DNA from: Eudorina sp. 2006-703-Eu-15
Lineage: Eukaryota; Chlorophyta; Chlorophyceae; Chlamydomonadales; Volvocaceae
Assembly (NCBI GenBank): GCA_003117195.1
Contig: BDSI01000124.1
Coordinates: 1-64,000 of the forward strand
Direction: 5' to 3'
DNA: 64,000 bases
Each line of letters begins with the position of its first letter. Within the stretch, counting starts at the first letter, position 1. A program made the position numbers and the translations under genes. The notes under the pieces were generated by a model. That model had not been told where the DNA came from. It did no database searches and worked only from the letters and a program-made list of their open reading frames with translations. This document shows, piece by piece, positions 29,001 through 39,891 of the stretch.

Positions 29001-32000
29001 GTCAACGCCTTGGTGAAGCACATCCGGACCTGCGGGTGTCGTACAGTGTGTGATACACAGCGCGCGATCAGGTGGTAATTGACCAGCGGTGGAAGGGGCT
29101 GCGATGCACGGACAGCCAGCCAGTGTTCAATATATATGTAGTTTTCAATGAGTTTTTCCAATAAAAACTCTTATCTCGTCTTATCTCATTCATGATCGAT
29201 TGTGAGAGGAGGCGGGTAACAGACTAACAGCGGATCCCCATAAAGGATGAGGGCTGCGGGGCTGTGTGCCTGCACACGTCAACCACAACAGTAACCGTAA
29301 CCGTAACCGTAACTTTAACCGCAACCGCTGCTGGCCTCTTGGGTCATCATGACTCACCTCGTTGACCTGATTGACCTGCAGGTCACGGTTGTACTTGCAT
29401 CTCACGATGGGACGAGCGCCGTACGCGGCCGCGATGGCATCACGGACCCGCTCCGTGTCGTACAGTGTATCGTCGCTTGCGGTGATGCCCGCCGTCTCCA
29501 GAGCGGCCTGCGCGTTAACGAGAAAGTCAAAAGTCAAGATCTGCTTGAGAGCGGTAGGTGCTGGGTGTGGTGGTGCTGAGCTGCTGACACCCCAGAGTCG
29601 GAACTCGGGCTTATTGCACCGAGCGACAGACGGAGAGCGAGTAGAGCGCGCCGCCCGCACCCACGTCCAAACGCACCCTCCCCTACTGTATCGATGTACG
29701 GCACGTACCGCCAAGTCGTACTGACGGTTCAAGTCCAGTACGGCCTTGAAGTAGCTGTGCTCATCGGGGAACAGGCTCAGCGCGCAGATCCCGTGGGTCT
29801 CCCACTCGTGCTCCCAGAACGACGGGTCGCCTCGGGTGGTGGTCGTGGGCCAATCGCGGCTCAGCTGCGGCTGCAGGTCGGCGATCTCTTCGGGTTGGAA
29901 GCGGTAGCTCCGGCGGCATCCGGTGGGCTGCTGGCTGCCGTCGCCCTTGTTGGGCCAGAGGCCGTGGATGGTGAACTTGTCCCTGTAGCGGGAGGGGTAC
30001 GTCGGTAGGTACAAGGCACGTGGGTGGCGGGGGCTGATGAGGATGGCAGCATGGTACGAATAAGCACGTGCACTAAAACAGCGCGATGAGTTAGTTCTTC
30101 ACGGCAAAGCAGCACCAGGCTGCAGACCCGGGAACGCAGGAGACATAAATTATACACGACGCGGCGGACGATGTTGGGGGTACGGCAGTAGTACAACGTA
30201 ATAGATGTACGACGGCGTTTGTGCCCAACACGTGGCGTGGCGTCTGGCGTGGCGGGCCGGGCGGGGGCGCACGGCCTGGTCCTGTAGAGGTGGTACCAGA
30301 GGCCCCTTGGGCCGACCGATCCACCCACCCGACGTCCGGAACGAAGGGACAGCTGCCCGGGGCGTCGGGACAGGACGTGGCGGGCCACTGCCTGCTTGCC
30401 AGGGAGGGGCGGGGGAAGTGGCGGCGCGGGACAGGTTGTTAAGGGCACAACGGCAGAGGCTGGATGGGGGCCCATAGTGTTGGTCGGGGGATGGGCTGCT
30501 GCCTAGGGTTTATGTACCGTACCTCGACCGAGTGTTGTTGCAGAGACCACGAGCGCGGGTCGTTGTGCGTGATCTCCAACCACCCCAACCACTCAACCTT
30601 CGTGATACCGCACCAGACAGCTGTCTCATACGTCCTGCGACCGGGCCCTAAGAACGCCCCCCGCTTGCGCACGCCACCCTGTCCATCCAGTCACCTTGAG
30701 AACATGAAATAGTCGAAGCCGTCGTCGGCGTCATCACTGTCATTCGCTGAAGCCCGCCGCCTGACGGCGGGCGCAACAGCGCCTGACGCATCCGCAGGGG
30801 CCGGCACGGTCTCGGCCCCCGGGACGTCCGCCGCCGCGCCACTGACTGCCACGTCCGCATCCTCATCCACGGACGACGGGGTTGTCGATGACGTCAGCCG
30901 GCTGCTGCGGTGCCGGGGGCTGCTGTCAGCGCCCTGGCCGCGGCCGCTCGGAGGCAGCAGCCGTGGGATCCGTAGCTCGGATCCGCACACGCTGCGCCCC
31001 GCGACGCGCCCATCACATGGGAAGGGCCGCAGGTTCCTGTCCAGGCACATCCACACCTGCATGTGCACGGGCATGTGCATGTGCACTTGCACGAGAATGG
31101 GCATGGGCATGGGCATGTGCAGAGCGGCCGTCTCGGGGAGCGGTTTTGCTCAGGGGCGCTCTGCATGCAGCCGCCACGAGCCCCCCCAAGAGCCAACACA
31201 CGCTGCACATGCACAACGCTGGTGTTAACGGTACTACGGTAGTACGGCAGTATGTAGGACCGGGTGTCCGGGGACCGGGGACCTAGGGTCCGGGAGCCCC
31301 GGGTCTCCGCTGCCCTCATTAAGAGAGACTGCCGGTCTGGGCCCCACCTGGGGCCCATCTGGGGCTTATCACAGGACAGTGTGGGAGGCCCACCGACAAG
31401 CTCACAAGCTCTTACTTCTGCAGGACCGTCGGTTGTACGGAACGGACCCCTCTCACGACACCGTCCGTACCTCCGTGACGTGGCCCACGGCGTCGCCATC
31501 AGCACGGTCGCAGTACACGATGGGTGGAGCGCCGTACGCTTTCTCGATCGCCTGCTCGAAGTCCGCCGTGTCGTACACCCGGCTGTCGTTCGGGGTGATC
31601 CCCTGCCGCTCCAGGGCGACCTGCACGGGGTGTACGGCAGACAGTCACGAAATGATGAGCCGGGTAAAACCCCTGGGTCCTCGGGTCATGCAGCAGTAGA
31701 TATACATCAGTCAATTGCGCACTCAGTGCCGTACTGCCACCCCGTTTTGTTTTCAGGTAAGGGGGTTTCAGGCGGCTGCGGCTGCGGGGCACTGCGGCTG
31801 CCTAGGGGCCGTATAAACCTCCCCTCCCTCATAATGATGTGTGTGGTGAGGAGGTGGCGGCTTCGGCTGTCACCCGTGGGCATGACCCGTGGGGTTCACA
31901 GTAACCTGATGTAAGCCATGAATTCATGCAATAATTCATTCATCATCCATGGTGCTGCTGCAGAATGGACGTACCGCTAGATCGTACTTCAGGTTGAGGT

Positions 32001-32801
32001 CCAGCACGGTCTGGAAGTACGTGTGCTGGTCGGGCAGCACACTCAAAGCGCACGTGCCGTGCTTCCCCCACTCCCACGCCCACAGGTCTTCGTCGCGCGC
32101 GCCGTCGGACTTATAGCTGGGCCACTCGGTCTGCAGCCGGGGCAGCAGGTCCCGCAGCTGCGCCTCATCGAAGGCGTCATCGTGGACGCAGTTGACTGGG
32201 TAGGGAGGTCGGCTGCCGGGGGCGTAGTTGGGCCAGAGTCCGTGGAGCGTGAACTTGTAGCTGCGGGGGCGCGGTGGGGGTTGGGCACCGTGGTTACCAA
32301 AGGCGAAATCAATACCAGAAAAATCAATACCGCGCATGGTGCATGCCACAACTCACCCAATGTCGGGAACCAGAGGACATGGCCGGGGATTTTCAGACGT
32401 AACCGCACAAAATGTGCCCAGCCATTGCCTGCAAGTTTGGGCAAGAAACACGAATATGTATGGGTAGAAGTGTAACGCATTTGAGATCATCGCCGTCAGG
32501 TGGTTGAAATTTCAACCGTCGGGCGCTTCCACTTCCAGTCAGCTTCTGCCTGTATGTTCCGTGCTTGCCGAAACGCGGCAAGTACAGGAAGCGGAATCAA
32601 TCTTTCGGGCATTTCGGAATTTGCATAACAGCATGGGACGAAAGCAGGTAATTACCTGACCAAAACAAAGAATGCAAAATCGCCCTGCTGGTTGCCGTTG
32701 GCGTGGCCGGGATGATGGCCTCGGGACCCGCTTGCTCCGTCCAAAAGCAAACAGGCAACCACACAGCACAATACAAGTGACGAAATACTGCTCGATGCCA
32801 T
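26025..32801 (-). CDS. Secreted protein with three tandem RNase T2 domains
   Basis: Thirteen exons close in phase: 32801-32656, 32428-32357, 32260-31975, 31620-31471, 31056-30695, 30391-30329, 29982-29709, 29507-29358, 29029-28722, 28217-28155, 27582-27306, 27002-26868, 26591-26025; 950 residues. A signal peptide (MASSSISSLVLCCVVACLLL) precedes three RNase T2 units. Each unit has the N-terminal strand (F.FF/FDYF...RQW..T.C), CAS I (FTLHGLWPN or FTIHGLWPN; H79, H366, H631), CAS II (EWGKHGTC, EWETHGIC, EWIAHGAC; E136/H140, E419/H423, E685/H689) and the C-terminal V.MC strand. Exons 5 and 9 encode the end of one unit, an acidic linker and the start of the next, so this is one gene, not three. 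The last exon adds a Thr/Ala/Val-rich tail. T2 enzymes cleave RNA in secretory, vacuolar or extracellular compartments, usually as single domains of about 200 residues. Upstream ATG 32855 is an alternative start. Confidence 0.9.
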
Positions 32802-33643
32802 GGCACCGATAAGATCACCGGGGGTGGCGGCTTGATCACTGCGACATGTGAACAATTTGTGCTATTGCTGGCGAAACCTTGTCCACAATAGATTTGTCGA
32901 TCTGGCGGGAACATGGACACGTTTTATGAAGTGCGCTGATGCGGTCCCGTTGATTGGGTGTCGTGCAGCGTCGTGACAGTAGTCACGGGCCTGCAGGGCC
33001 CCCCGCCGCCCTGCAGGGCGGCCCTGCAGGGCGGCCCTGCCAGGGCCACACCAGATGTGGGCACCGCGTAGCTGCGTAATTACGAGCGCAAAAGTATGTC
33101 ATTTGAGATTTTGCTCCCTCGAGCAGCGGTTTGCAAAAGTGTGCAAGCTTCGGTTGCGGAAAGGGTAATCGAGACAAGCAAGCTGCGATCTGCCGTCGGT
33201 CGGCATTCCATAAAAAATGATTTTAGACTATGTATATATTTACTGCTTGTCATAATACATAGTAACTTGTGTGCAAAGCACGTATGAGCTTACTGTATGT
33301 ATTTTTAATTCCCTGCCCGTAGCCTTTTTCCATACAGCAGAACTTGCTCTCTCTGCCTGGCGCAAATTCATCCAGCCCTCGTCAATTTATTGCCAGACTG
33401 CTTTGATGGTGAAATATTGTGGTTTTCCGGGTTCAGACGCACTATTGTAACTGAGCCGGCGTGCGCGACTCTGCGCGTGATTGAGGAACGGATATAACGA
33501 AACAACGCTAGGCGGATAATTTATGATACTACGGCGACCTCGAAGCGCTTGAGCGCAGCGCGCCAAAGCGGGGCCGCACAGCATCTGATATGCGACCGCA
33601 ACCTGCAGCCAGTACATTTTAACACGACCAGAATTAATCTTAC
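32802..33643. other. Upstream region of the RNase T2 gene and intergenic DNA
   Basis: It holds the GC-rich palindrome cluster at 32987-33046 and then AT-rich DNA (33.2-33.5 kb) without a recognisable gene. It probably contains the promoter of the minus-strand RNase T2 gene and that of the plus-strand hypothetical gene. Confidence 0.5.
32987..33046. repeat. Cluster of CCCTGCAGGG palindromes
   Basis: Overlapping copies of GCCCTGCAGGGC-type palindromes, plus partial copies at both ends, lie 186-245 bases upstream of the RNase T2 start codon. They could fold into a strong hairpin or bind a dimeric regulator. Confidence 0.7.
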
Positions 33644-34648
33644 ATGGCCAGCCACTCTAAGACTTTCGACGGCAGGCTCCTCGCGGAGTTCTTCATGTGC
33701 GGCCATCGGTGTTCGCAACGGCATCGCGGTTGGACAACCCGGATTTTTTTCGGAGAAGGTTACGTCACAAGTTGCGATTACCAAGGAGCACACGACTCTA
33801 CGCGCACCCGTCCAGGTCGACGTGCGATCCAAATTAGGAACCGCAAAGCCCGGGGTTTGGGTTTCGGGTCCCCCATGGCCGCCCATACCACGACCGCCCC
33901 CGTCTACCACCGCCCATCCGAGGACGACCCTTCCTGTGATACACGCACCAGCAAATGGCAGGAAGGTCCGTTCCTGACCGGATGCTGCTGCGTTGTCGAG
34001 GTCTCGGACAACTGCTGCAGCCGCAGCGCCTCTTTCTCCTGGCCGCAAAGCGAGCTGCTGCCTGCCGGCGGCAGCGCAACCCCGCCGCCGCCTCAGCCGC
34101 CGCCGCCGCCGCCGCCGCCACTGCATCGCCGCGACAAAAGCCCCGCCGCTGCCGCAGCTCCCTCCGAGGACGACGCCAGCCGCGATGCCCAGCTGGCGGC
34201 AGTCCGCGATCTGCTCCTTCGCGCCGCTTCGCCAGCTCAGGGCGCGCCGCCACCGCCTGGTTCCCCCAACTCGCCGAGCTCCGAGACCCACTCCGATGAC
34301 ATCCGCGAGCCGCCGCTCTCGGACTTCTCGCCCTGGGAGGGCTCCTTGATCGACATCTCCCTCTGCGACTGCGAAGAGGGCCCCAAGGGCCGCCATTCGA
34401 CTGAGGGCGGCGGCGGTGTGAGGCCACGGTTCATGGACGGGACGAGCGCCGCAGCGGTATCCACGGAAGCGAGCAGCGGCTGGGGTGCTGCAGCCGGCCG
34501 CCGGCTGAAGCAGTGGCGGCGACGGTGCCGCAGTCTGGGTCTGCGGGTGTTTCCCGACGCGGATGCGGATGCGGATGCAGATGCGGAGCTGCCTCGTCGT
34601 CCGGCCGCCATGAAATTGTGCAGCAGATCAGAGGCCGTTTCGCGGTGA
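33644..34648 (+). CDS. Hypothetical protein, low-complexity, unknown function
   Basis: An intronless ORF of 334 codons. From the second in-frame ATG at 33875 the third codon positions are strongly G/C, as in real genes here, so the start is more likely 33875 (257 residues) than 33644. It contains a poly-Pro stretch, an acidic patch (SPWEGSLIDISLCDCEE), a basic patch (RRLKQWRRRCRSLGLRV) and an Asp-Ala repeat. I recognise no domain. The end (GCG followed by GTGAAC) could be a splice donor, in which case more exons follow. No TGTAA signal is seen nearby downstream. Confidence 0.45.
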   Translation: MASHSKTFDGRLLAEFFMCGHRCSQRHRGWTTRIFFGEGYVTSCDYQGAHDSTRTRPGRRAIQIRNRKARGLGFGSPMAAHTTTAPVYHRPSEDDPSCDTRTSKWQEGPFLTGCCCVVEVSDNCCSRSASFSWPQSELLPAGGSATPPPPQPPPPPPPPLHRRDKSPAAAAAPSEDDASRDAQLAAVRDLLLRAASPAQGAPPPPGSPNSPSSETHSDDIREPPLSDFSPWEGSLIDISLCDCEEGPKGRHSTEGGGGVRPRFMDGTSAAAVSTEASSGWGAAAGRRLKQWRRRCRSLGLRVFPDADADADADAELPRRPAAMKLCSRSEAVSR

Positions 34649-35642
34649 ACAAAACTGAGTCGCTCCGCGGTCGCGCGAGGAGGAGGCCGGGCAGCTGCTG
34701 TCCTTGGTGGGATCGGCCCGTGCGGGAAGGGGCCGCCACTGGACAGCCACTGGACAGGAGCACGTTGACGGGGCAGCCACAGCGGAGGGTGGGCAGAGCG
34801 GGGTGAGGAGCAAAAAGGCGGAGGGCGGAGGTCGTGGCGCGAGTGCGGCCACGTGGGGCCACTCAGGGGATGAAGGACGTGCGGGGCCGCCTACCCAGGA
34901 GAGGAGAGGAGAGGAAAGGAAAGGACGGGAGGAGAGGAGGGTGGCAGCGGCACGAGGTGAGCCGTTGCTGCGCGTCGGCGTCTTGTGTGCGTGAGTGGGG
35001 CGTCGGGAAATTTTAAGCTGCGAAAGCTTGATGTGGCGGAAGCTTCAGGTGTGTGACGTGTATAACGGGTGTACACGACGAAATCACCTGTGACGAAGGG
35101 TCGTGATCCTGCACGCTTGCCGTGCAGCACGTGCACTAGGGTGCACACGCGGACACGGTGACGCATGAGGAAGGATGTTCCGGTAGTGGCCGGTACCAGT
35201 GCCGTCGCCGTACGTGCCAGGCCGTCATTGGGGCCTGACAGGCCGGTATGCATTGGCGGAGCCGGTTGGGGGTCTATCCACAGTCGAAACAGGGGTTCGG
35301 CGTTTAGGGCGGACATCGAGCAGGCGGCAGCACCACAGCAGCAGCAGCAACAGACGTTGTCGCATCTGCGCCGGGTGGCCCTGTGCCGTAGCATGGGTCG
35401 CTCTGAAACCAGCATCCGTACCTCATCTCGCGCCGGACCGGATCGGGGTCGCCCCGTGGGTCGAATGGCTGCGAGGTACCACGCTGCATTGTGTGTGGGC
35501 CGGTGAGCTTCGACCGATTGTTGGTGGTAGCATCGGGAGCAGGGTGGTGGTGTTGGTGATGATAGTGGTGGTATGCCGCGCGCTGACGACGTAGTTGCGG
35601 CGGGGAAGGATGCAGCACCATTGTACCCATTTTGACGTACGC

Positions 35643-35701
<59 letters not shown>

Positions 35702-35718
35702 GCACAGAGAGAGAGGGG

Positions 35719-35749
<31 letters not shown>

Positions 35750-38700
35750 GGGGGGAGAGAGAGGGGGGGAGAGAGAGAGAGAACTAGCCAACAGCCCGCG
35801 CGAGCTGTTTGATTGCTGGTGGGCTCGCCGGGTGGTGGCAAACCATGGCCGGGACACGCAAGCACGAAGCCGCACAAGGCTGCAGCCATTTGATTTCGCC
35901 TTGAATAGGCATTTGAACTTTTGAGGCGTTTGCACCGTAGTCCGGAAACCTTGTACTGCAGAGACAACGGTTGGTTGTCAGAGGGTTTTTCACGGTCGCT
36001 TAAGCATGGCACCTGGTTTTTGAGGACCGGTGTCCACATGCTCCACACGCTCACTCCTCTGCGGCAGTCAACGCGAGGTTCGTTTCTTCAGTCTTCTTCA
36101 TTTTGGGTCACGTGTCCCCGGGATACTGGTAGCGCTGTGCGTGACGGCGAGCCGCCAGCCCGGCCTCCGCCAGCCGTTACGGGCTCGTCCAGATGCCGGC
36201 CCAGCCCCAGGGTTTTGGCGGGGGCGGGGACGGGGCTTCCGTACATATCGAATCGGCGGTTTCCGTACTGCTGAGGGTGTGTTAGCCCGACCTGACCTGG
36301 ACCTCTCGCGCCGCATGTACTTTTTGCCTTGCCGTGCGTTTACTCTGGGAACGAATTCGACCGCCACGGTCAGGTGTGCTGTATCTGATGTAGGGTTCGG
36401 CGGTCGGACTACGCGGCATGAACGGGTCAATGGGAGCCAACTTGGAAGAAGCCCAAGCCCAGGCACACCGGGGCAGGTGGGACGTGGGAGTGAGAGGGCC
36501 TTCTGGCGCAGGCAATACAATCACATACATGGGTTCGGGCACCTGGGTTCGGGCGGGCGGGTTTCTTCTCTATACACATACATGGGCATTGGCAGAACAA
36601 CTCGGTCATCGGGACGGCCTACCGCGTTTTTTTCTCATCCACAGCCGCAATACGTTAATGCTGCGACAGCCCCATTTTGTTGGCTGGCGTGTGTGCTGAC
36701 GGGCCTTCCTGCGGCCGCAGTCCTGCCAGCCAGGGGTGTTGGAGCCATGTTTTCCTTTTGAGAGGACAGAGCATGTATGCAGGAGCGTTAATCTCAGGAG
36801 CTGTCGAGTCCTGCACTTGGTGATCCATCCACGTCAGCGCGCATGGTGCCGTACAAGGTACACCGCCTTCGTATGGATGTCAATGCCGGCGGGCGGAAGA
36901 ATGGGGCTGTTGTTTGTTTGTTTGTTTGTTTGTTTGTGCCGCAACCAGCCAAAGGGTGTTCTAGGGTTTTGACACGCGGTGGGGCGGCTGGCATCCACCC
37001 TCATTCGCCAAGCAGGCCGGGAACGCATGCGGGCACACGGTCGAGCGCGCGCTGCCGCTGCTGTGCTGCTGCTGCTGCTGCTGCTGCTACTCTGTGTACC
37101 ATACATACACCGTGACTACGCGTTTGACTCTGCTCTTCTTCGCCCCAGCGTGCCGAAGAGGGGAATACATTTCTTGCTTTGTGCGCACCTCAGCTGATTG
37201 ATAATCGCACAATGGCTGGCGCTTCTGGGGCCGTTGCCTAACTAAATAGGTGCAAGGCTGCCGGATGGTATGCGGTTGCGGCTGCGGCCCTCGGCCCTCG
37301 GTCATGCCGGTGCACGACCTACACGGCGGGTGGCACGGGGTGGCTCGCAGTGGTCAAGAAGCTCTCTGCGCCTGGTTTGATGCATCTCGTATCGGGCACG
37401 AGGGAACAGCTGCCCCCATCACCCCCGCTTTCACCGGTGCGGCCGGTGCAAGTGTCAGGGGCAAGGCTGGGCGCGATCGCGAGCTGCAGCAGTTGATTCG
37501 AAGCGACAGTCGTACGGTACATATCGTACATGCGGACACTTGAGTATGGGTTGCGCAATCCTCTACTACGCGACCCATCCAGCAGCGGCCCCGACGGACG
37601 CAGTTCCCCATGTGTATGCATGAAGTATCGAAACTCCCCATGTGTGTGTGTGTGTGTGTGTGTCCCCTAACAAGCGCCATGACTGGAGGCCTCAGTAGTC
37701 AGTATCGGGCGCAGTACCTGACTCAGCCGCTGCGTCACCGCAGCAGTCCCGATGCCAGGCGCTGTACGCAGACGGTCCCCAGGCAGGTAGTAACATGGCT
37801 TGCAAGTTGCAGCGGCCAAGTAAGGCGGGGCAGGATTCCTTAGACGGTGAACGAAGTACTCCCCCGGGCACCACCACGATGCTCAGGAACACCAGGTCAC
37901 GCCCGTCAGCCGACCTTATTCTTAGGGATGTTATAGCGGACCGCAAGGGTCATCGGTGACAGCCAAAGCTTCCTCACCATACACCTTGCCAACAGGACGC
38001 ACGTCGTGTCGGACAGGAGAAGTCCGACGGCAGGGCCCAGCGACACGCAGCCGTCCAACGTTGTCCTCGCAAGGTTCGGGGATCCGTTGTCGACAGGTAC
38101 CGAAAGTGACATGGTGACAACGCAGATGCTGTTTGACAACGACAGAGACGAGATGGAGGCTGAGTTTGGGGGGGAAACTAACGAGGGGGTGGCGCGGCCT
38201 GGGGCGCCTTTCGGATAAAAGCTTGGGCGGGAACTGCCGTCCGGCTCTCCGGCATTCGCAGCAGAAAGGCTTGCCTGAACTGCCGGGCAGAGGTACTGGA
38301 CGGCATCGTGACCCCTCGCATGGCTGCGGGCATGCTCCTGAGGTGTGGTTTAGATTTGCGACCGAGGGTGCTGCGCGGCTGGCTGGGGTGGCGCTGTGCT
38401 CTTGCGCGTAGCCGGTGCGCGCTCGCCGGGCCGAGTTTGCTCTATTTATGTTCCGTGTTATAGTGATTAACAATGCGGCTCCTTCTTGCTTCTTTGACCT
38501 GATGTGTGGAGGTGCAACCTTGCGCGCGTGAGCCGAGCCGGCCGAGCAGCAAGCAGCAAAACCATGCACTGTGCACCAGGAAGTGTTACGGAAGTGTTAG
38601 CTCACGCATAAGTAAGGTAGTGAGAGGATTTTGAAAGACTGATGAAGTCAGGGGACGCCGACAGTGGACGTTCTCGGAATCTAAAACCAGCGCCCTGGAA

Positions 38701-39891
38701 CTTGCTGTGACAGCTTTCGAGACAGGTAACAACTGACATAGCTTCGTGGAACACTCGCGCGTCATCACAATGCAATTGTCAACTTTTGTTGTGCAACTGA
38801 TAAGCAAGCGACGTTTCAAGAGTAATGCAGACGGTCGTCATGCGTGATATTAGCACGACCTGGATTTGCACGTTGCCCGACAGGCTTCGCGGTTGTTGCC
38901 ATCCACTTAATATGCTTCTTGATCAAATTAACTCATGAAAATTAATAAGAGAATAACTTGCCTCTCGGGGCCTGGATGACTTCGGCCTGCGCATGATGAC
39001 AGATTCTGACGATCTGACCTCTTTGCCTGACCTGGGAGTACCTTTTGGCTGGGATGCAGATATGACCAATTGAGTCCTTTAAAATGTGGTCCAGATAGAA
39101 ATGTCAGTCTTACAATTACGGGAGATTCTGTGCAGTGCGTGTGAGACGTGGGAGGTTCGAGTTTCCGGACGAGCGCCAGACGTTACCGGTAAGACTGGTA
39201 AGACGCATGAACATAAAACGACCCATGACCTTCACGTGCATGTCATACCGGCAGCGCTGTTTCATGTATGATAGAGTGGGCAGTCCTTCTGTTGCTTCTG
39301 GCAAAATCAGCCTCCTGAACTAGCTAGAGGCCCAATACAACCCAAAAGGCATGCGTCAAAAATAACTTAACCTGAAAAAATAGTTGCTGCCATGTTTATT
39401 AGCTTCTGTGATCGTGGCTTGAGTATGCAACTTCTTTTGCGGGGTCGCCGATAACGACTGTTTCGTGGTAGGTACCGTTGGAATAGTTGACACCAAGCCC
39501 TGAGGAAAGGTCCCGCGCGAAATTCCGCATACTTTTTGTAAATGAGGTGTTATACATTCACAGATTTTGACTGCATCTCGGGAGAGCAATGCAGCGAATT
39601 GGCGGTCCAACCGAATGTTTTGGGCATCGCAGCCCGACGCCCATGTGATCGACTCGCGTGAAACTGAAAACACAGCAAACACTGCGTCATTGAACATCAA
39701 ACCCCAATACGCCACTCCTTGATACGCCTTGAACAGGTGTGTCCGCCTGCCCTTCTGTACTGCGGTGGCCGCAGGTGTCGGACGCGGCCGGCGGTTGGCG
39801 CTTTTGAACTCACGACCAGGCCCTCAGATCCGAGCCGCCGTACTACACATACACACAGCACGCAGCCGCTCCACAGTTCCCCTGCCCCGCA
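34649..39891. other. Long stretch without a recognisable gene
   Basis: It contains a purine (AG)n tract at 35647-35785, TTTG repeats near 36910-36936, a TG run at 37640-37663 and CTG repeats near 37067-37087. Two short ORFs look somewhat protein-like but match nothing I know: plus 37935-38218 (VVLARFGDPLSTGTESDMVT) and minus 39715-39356. The last 200 bases before 39892 are probably the promoter and 5' UTR of the oxidase gene. Confidence 0.5.
35647..35785. repeat. (AG)n polypurine tract
   Basis: About 140 bases of nearly pure GA repeats with short G runs, able in principle to form triplex DNA. No coding context. Confidence 0.95.

Noticed and set aside
26025..32801. Three separate tandem RNase T2 genes
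   Set aside because: Units 2 and 3 have no signal peptide or start codon of their own; their first strands are encoded in the same exons as the C-terminal strands of units 1 and 2.
34891..36054. 387-codon minus-strand ORF with long Ser-Leu runs
   Set aside because: Much of it is the (AG)n tract read antisense; the remainder has no recognisable motif or consistent codon bias.
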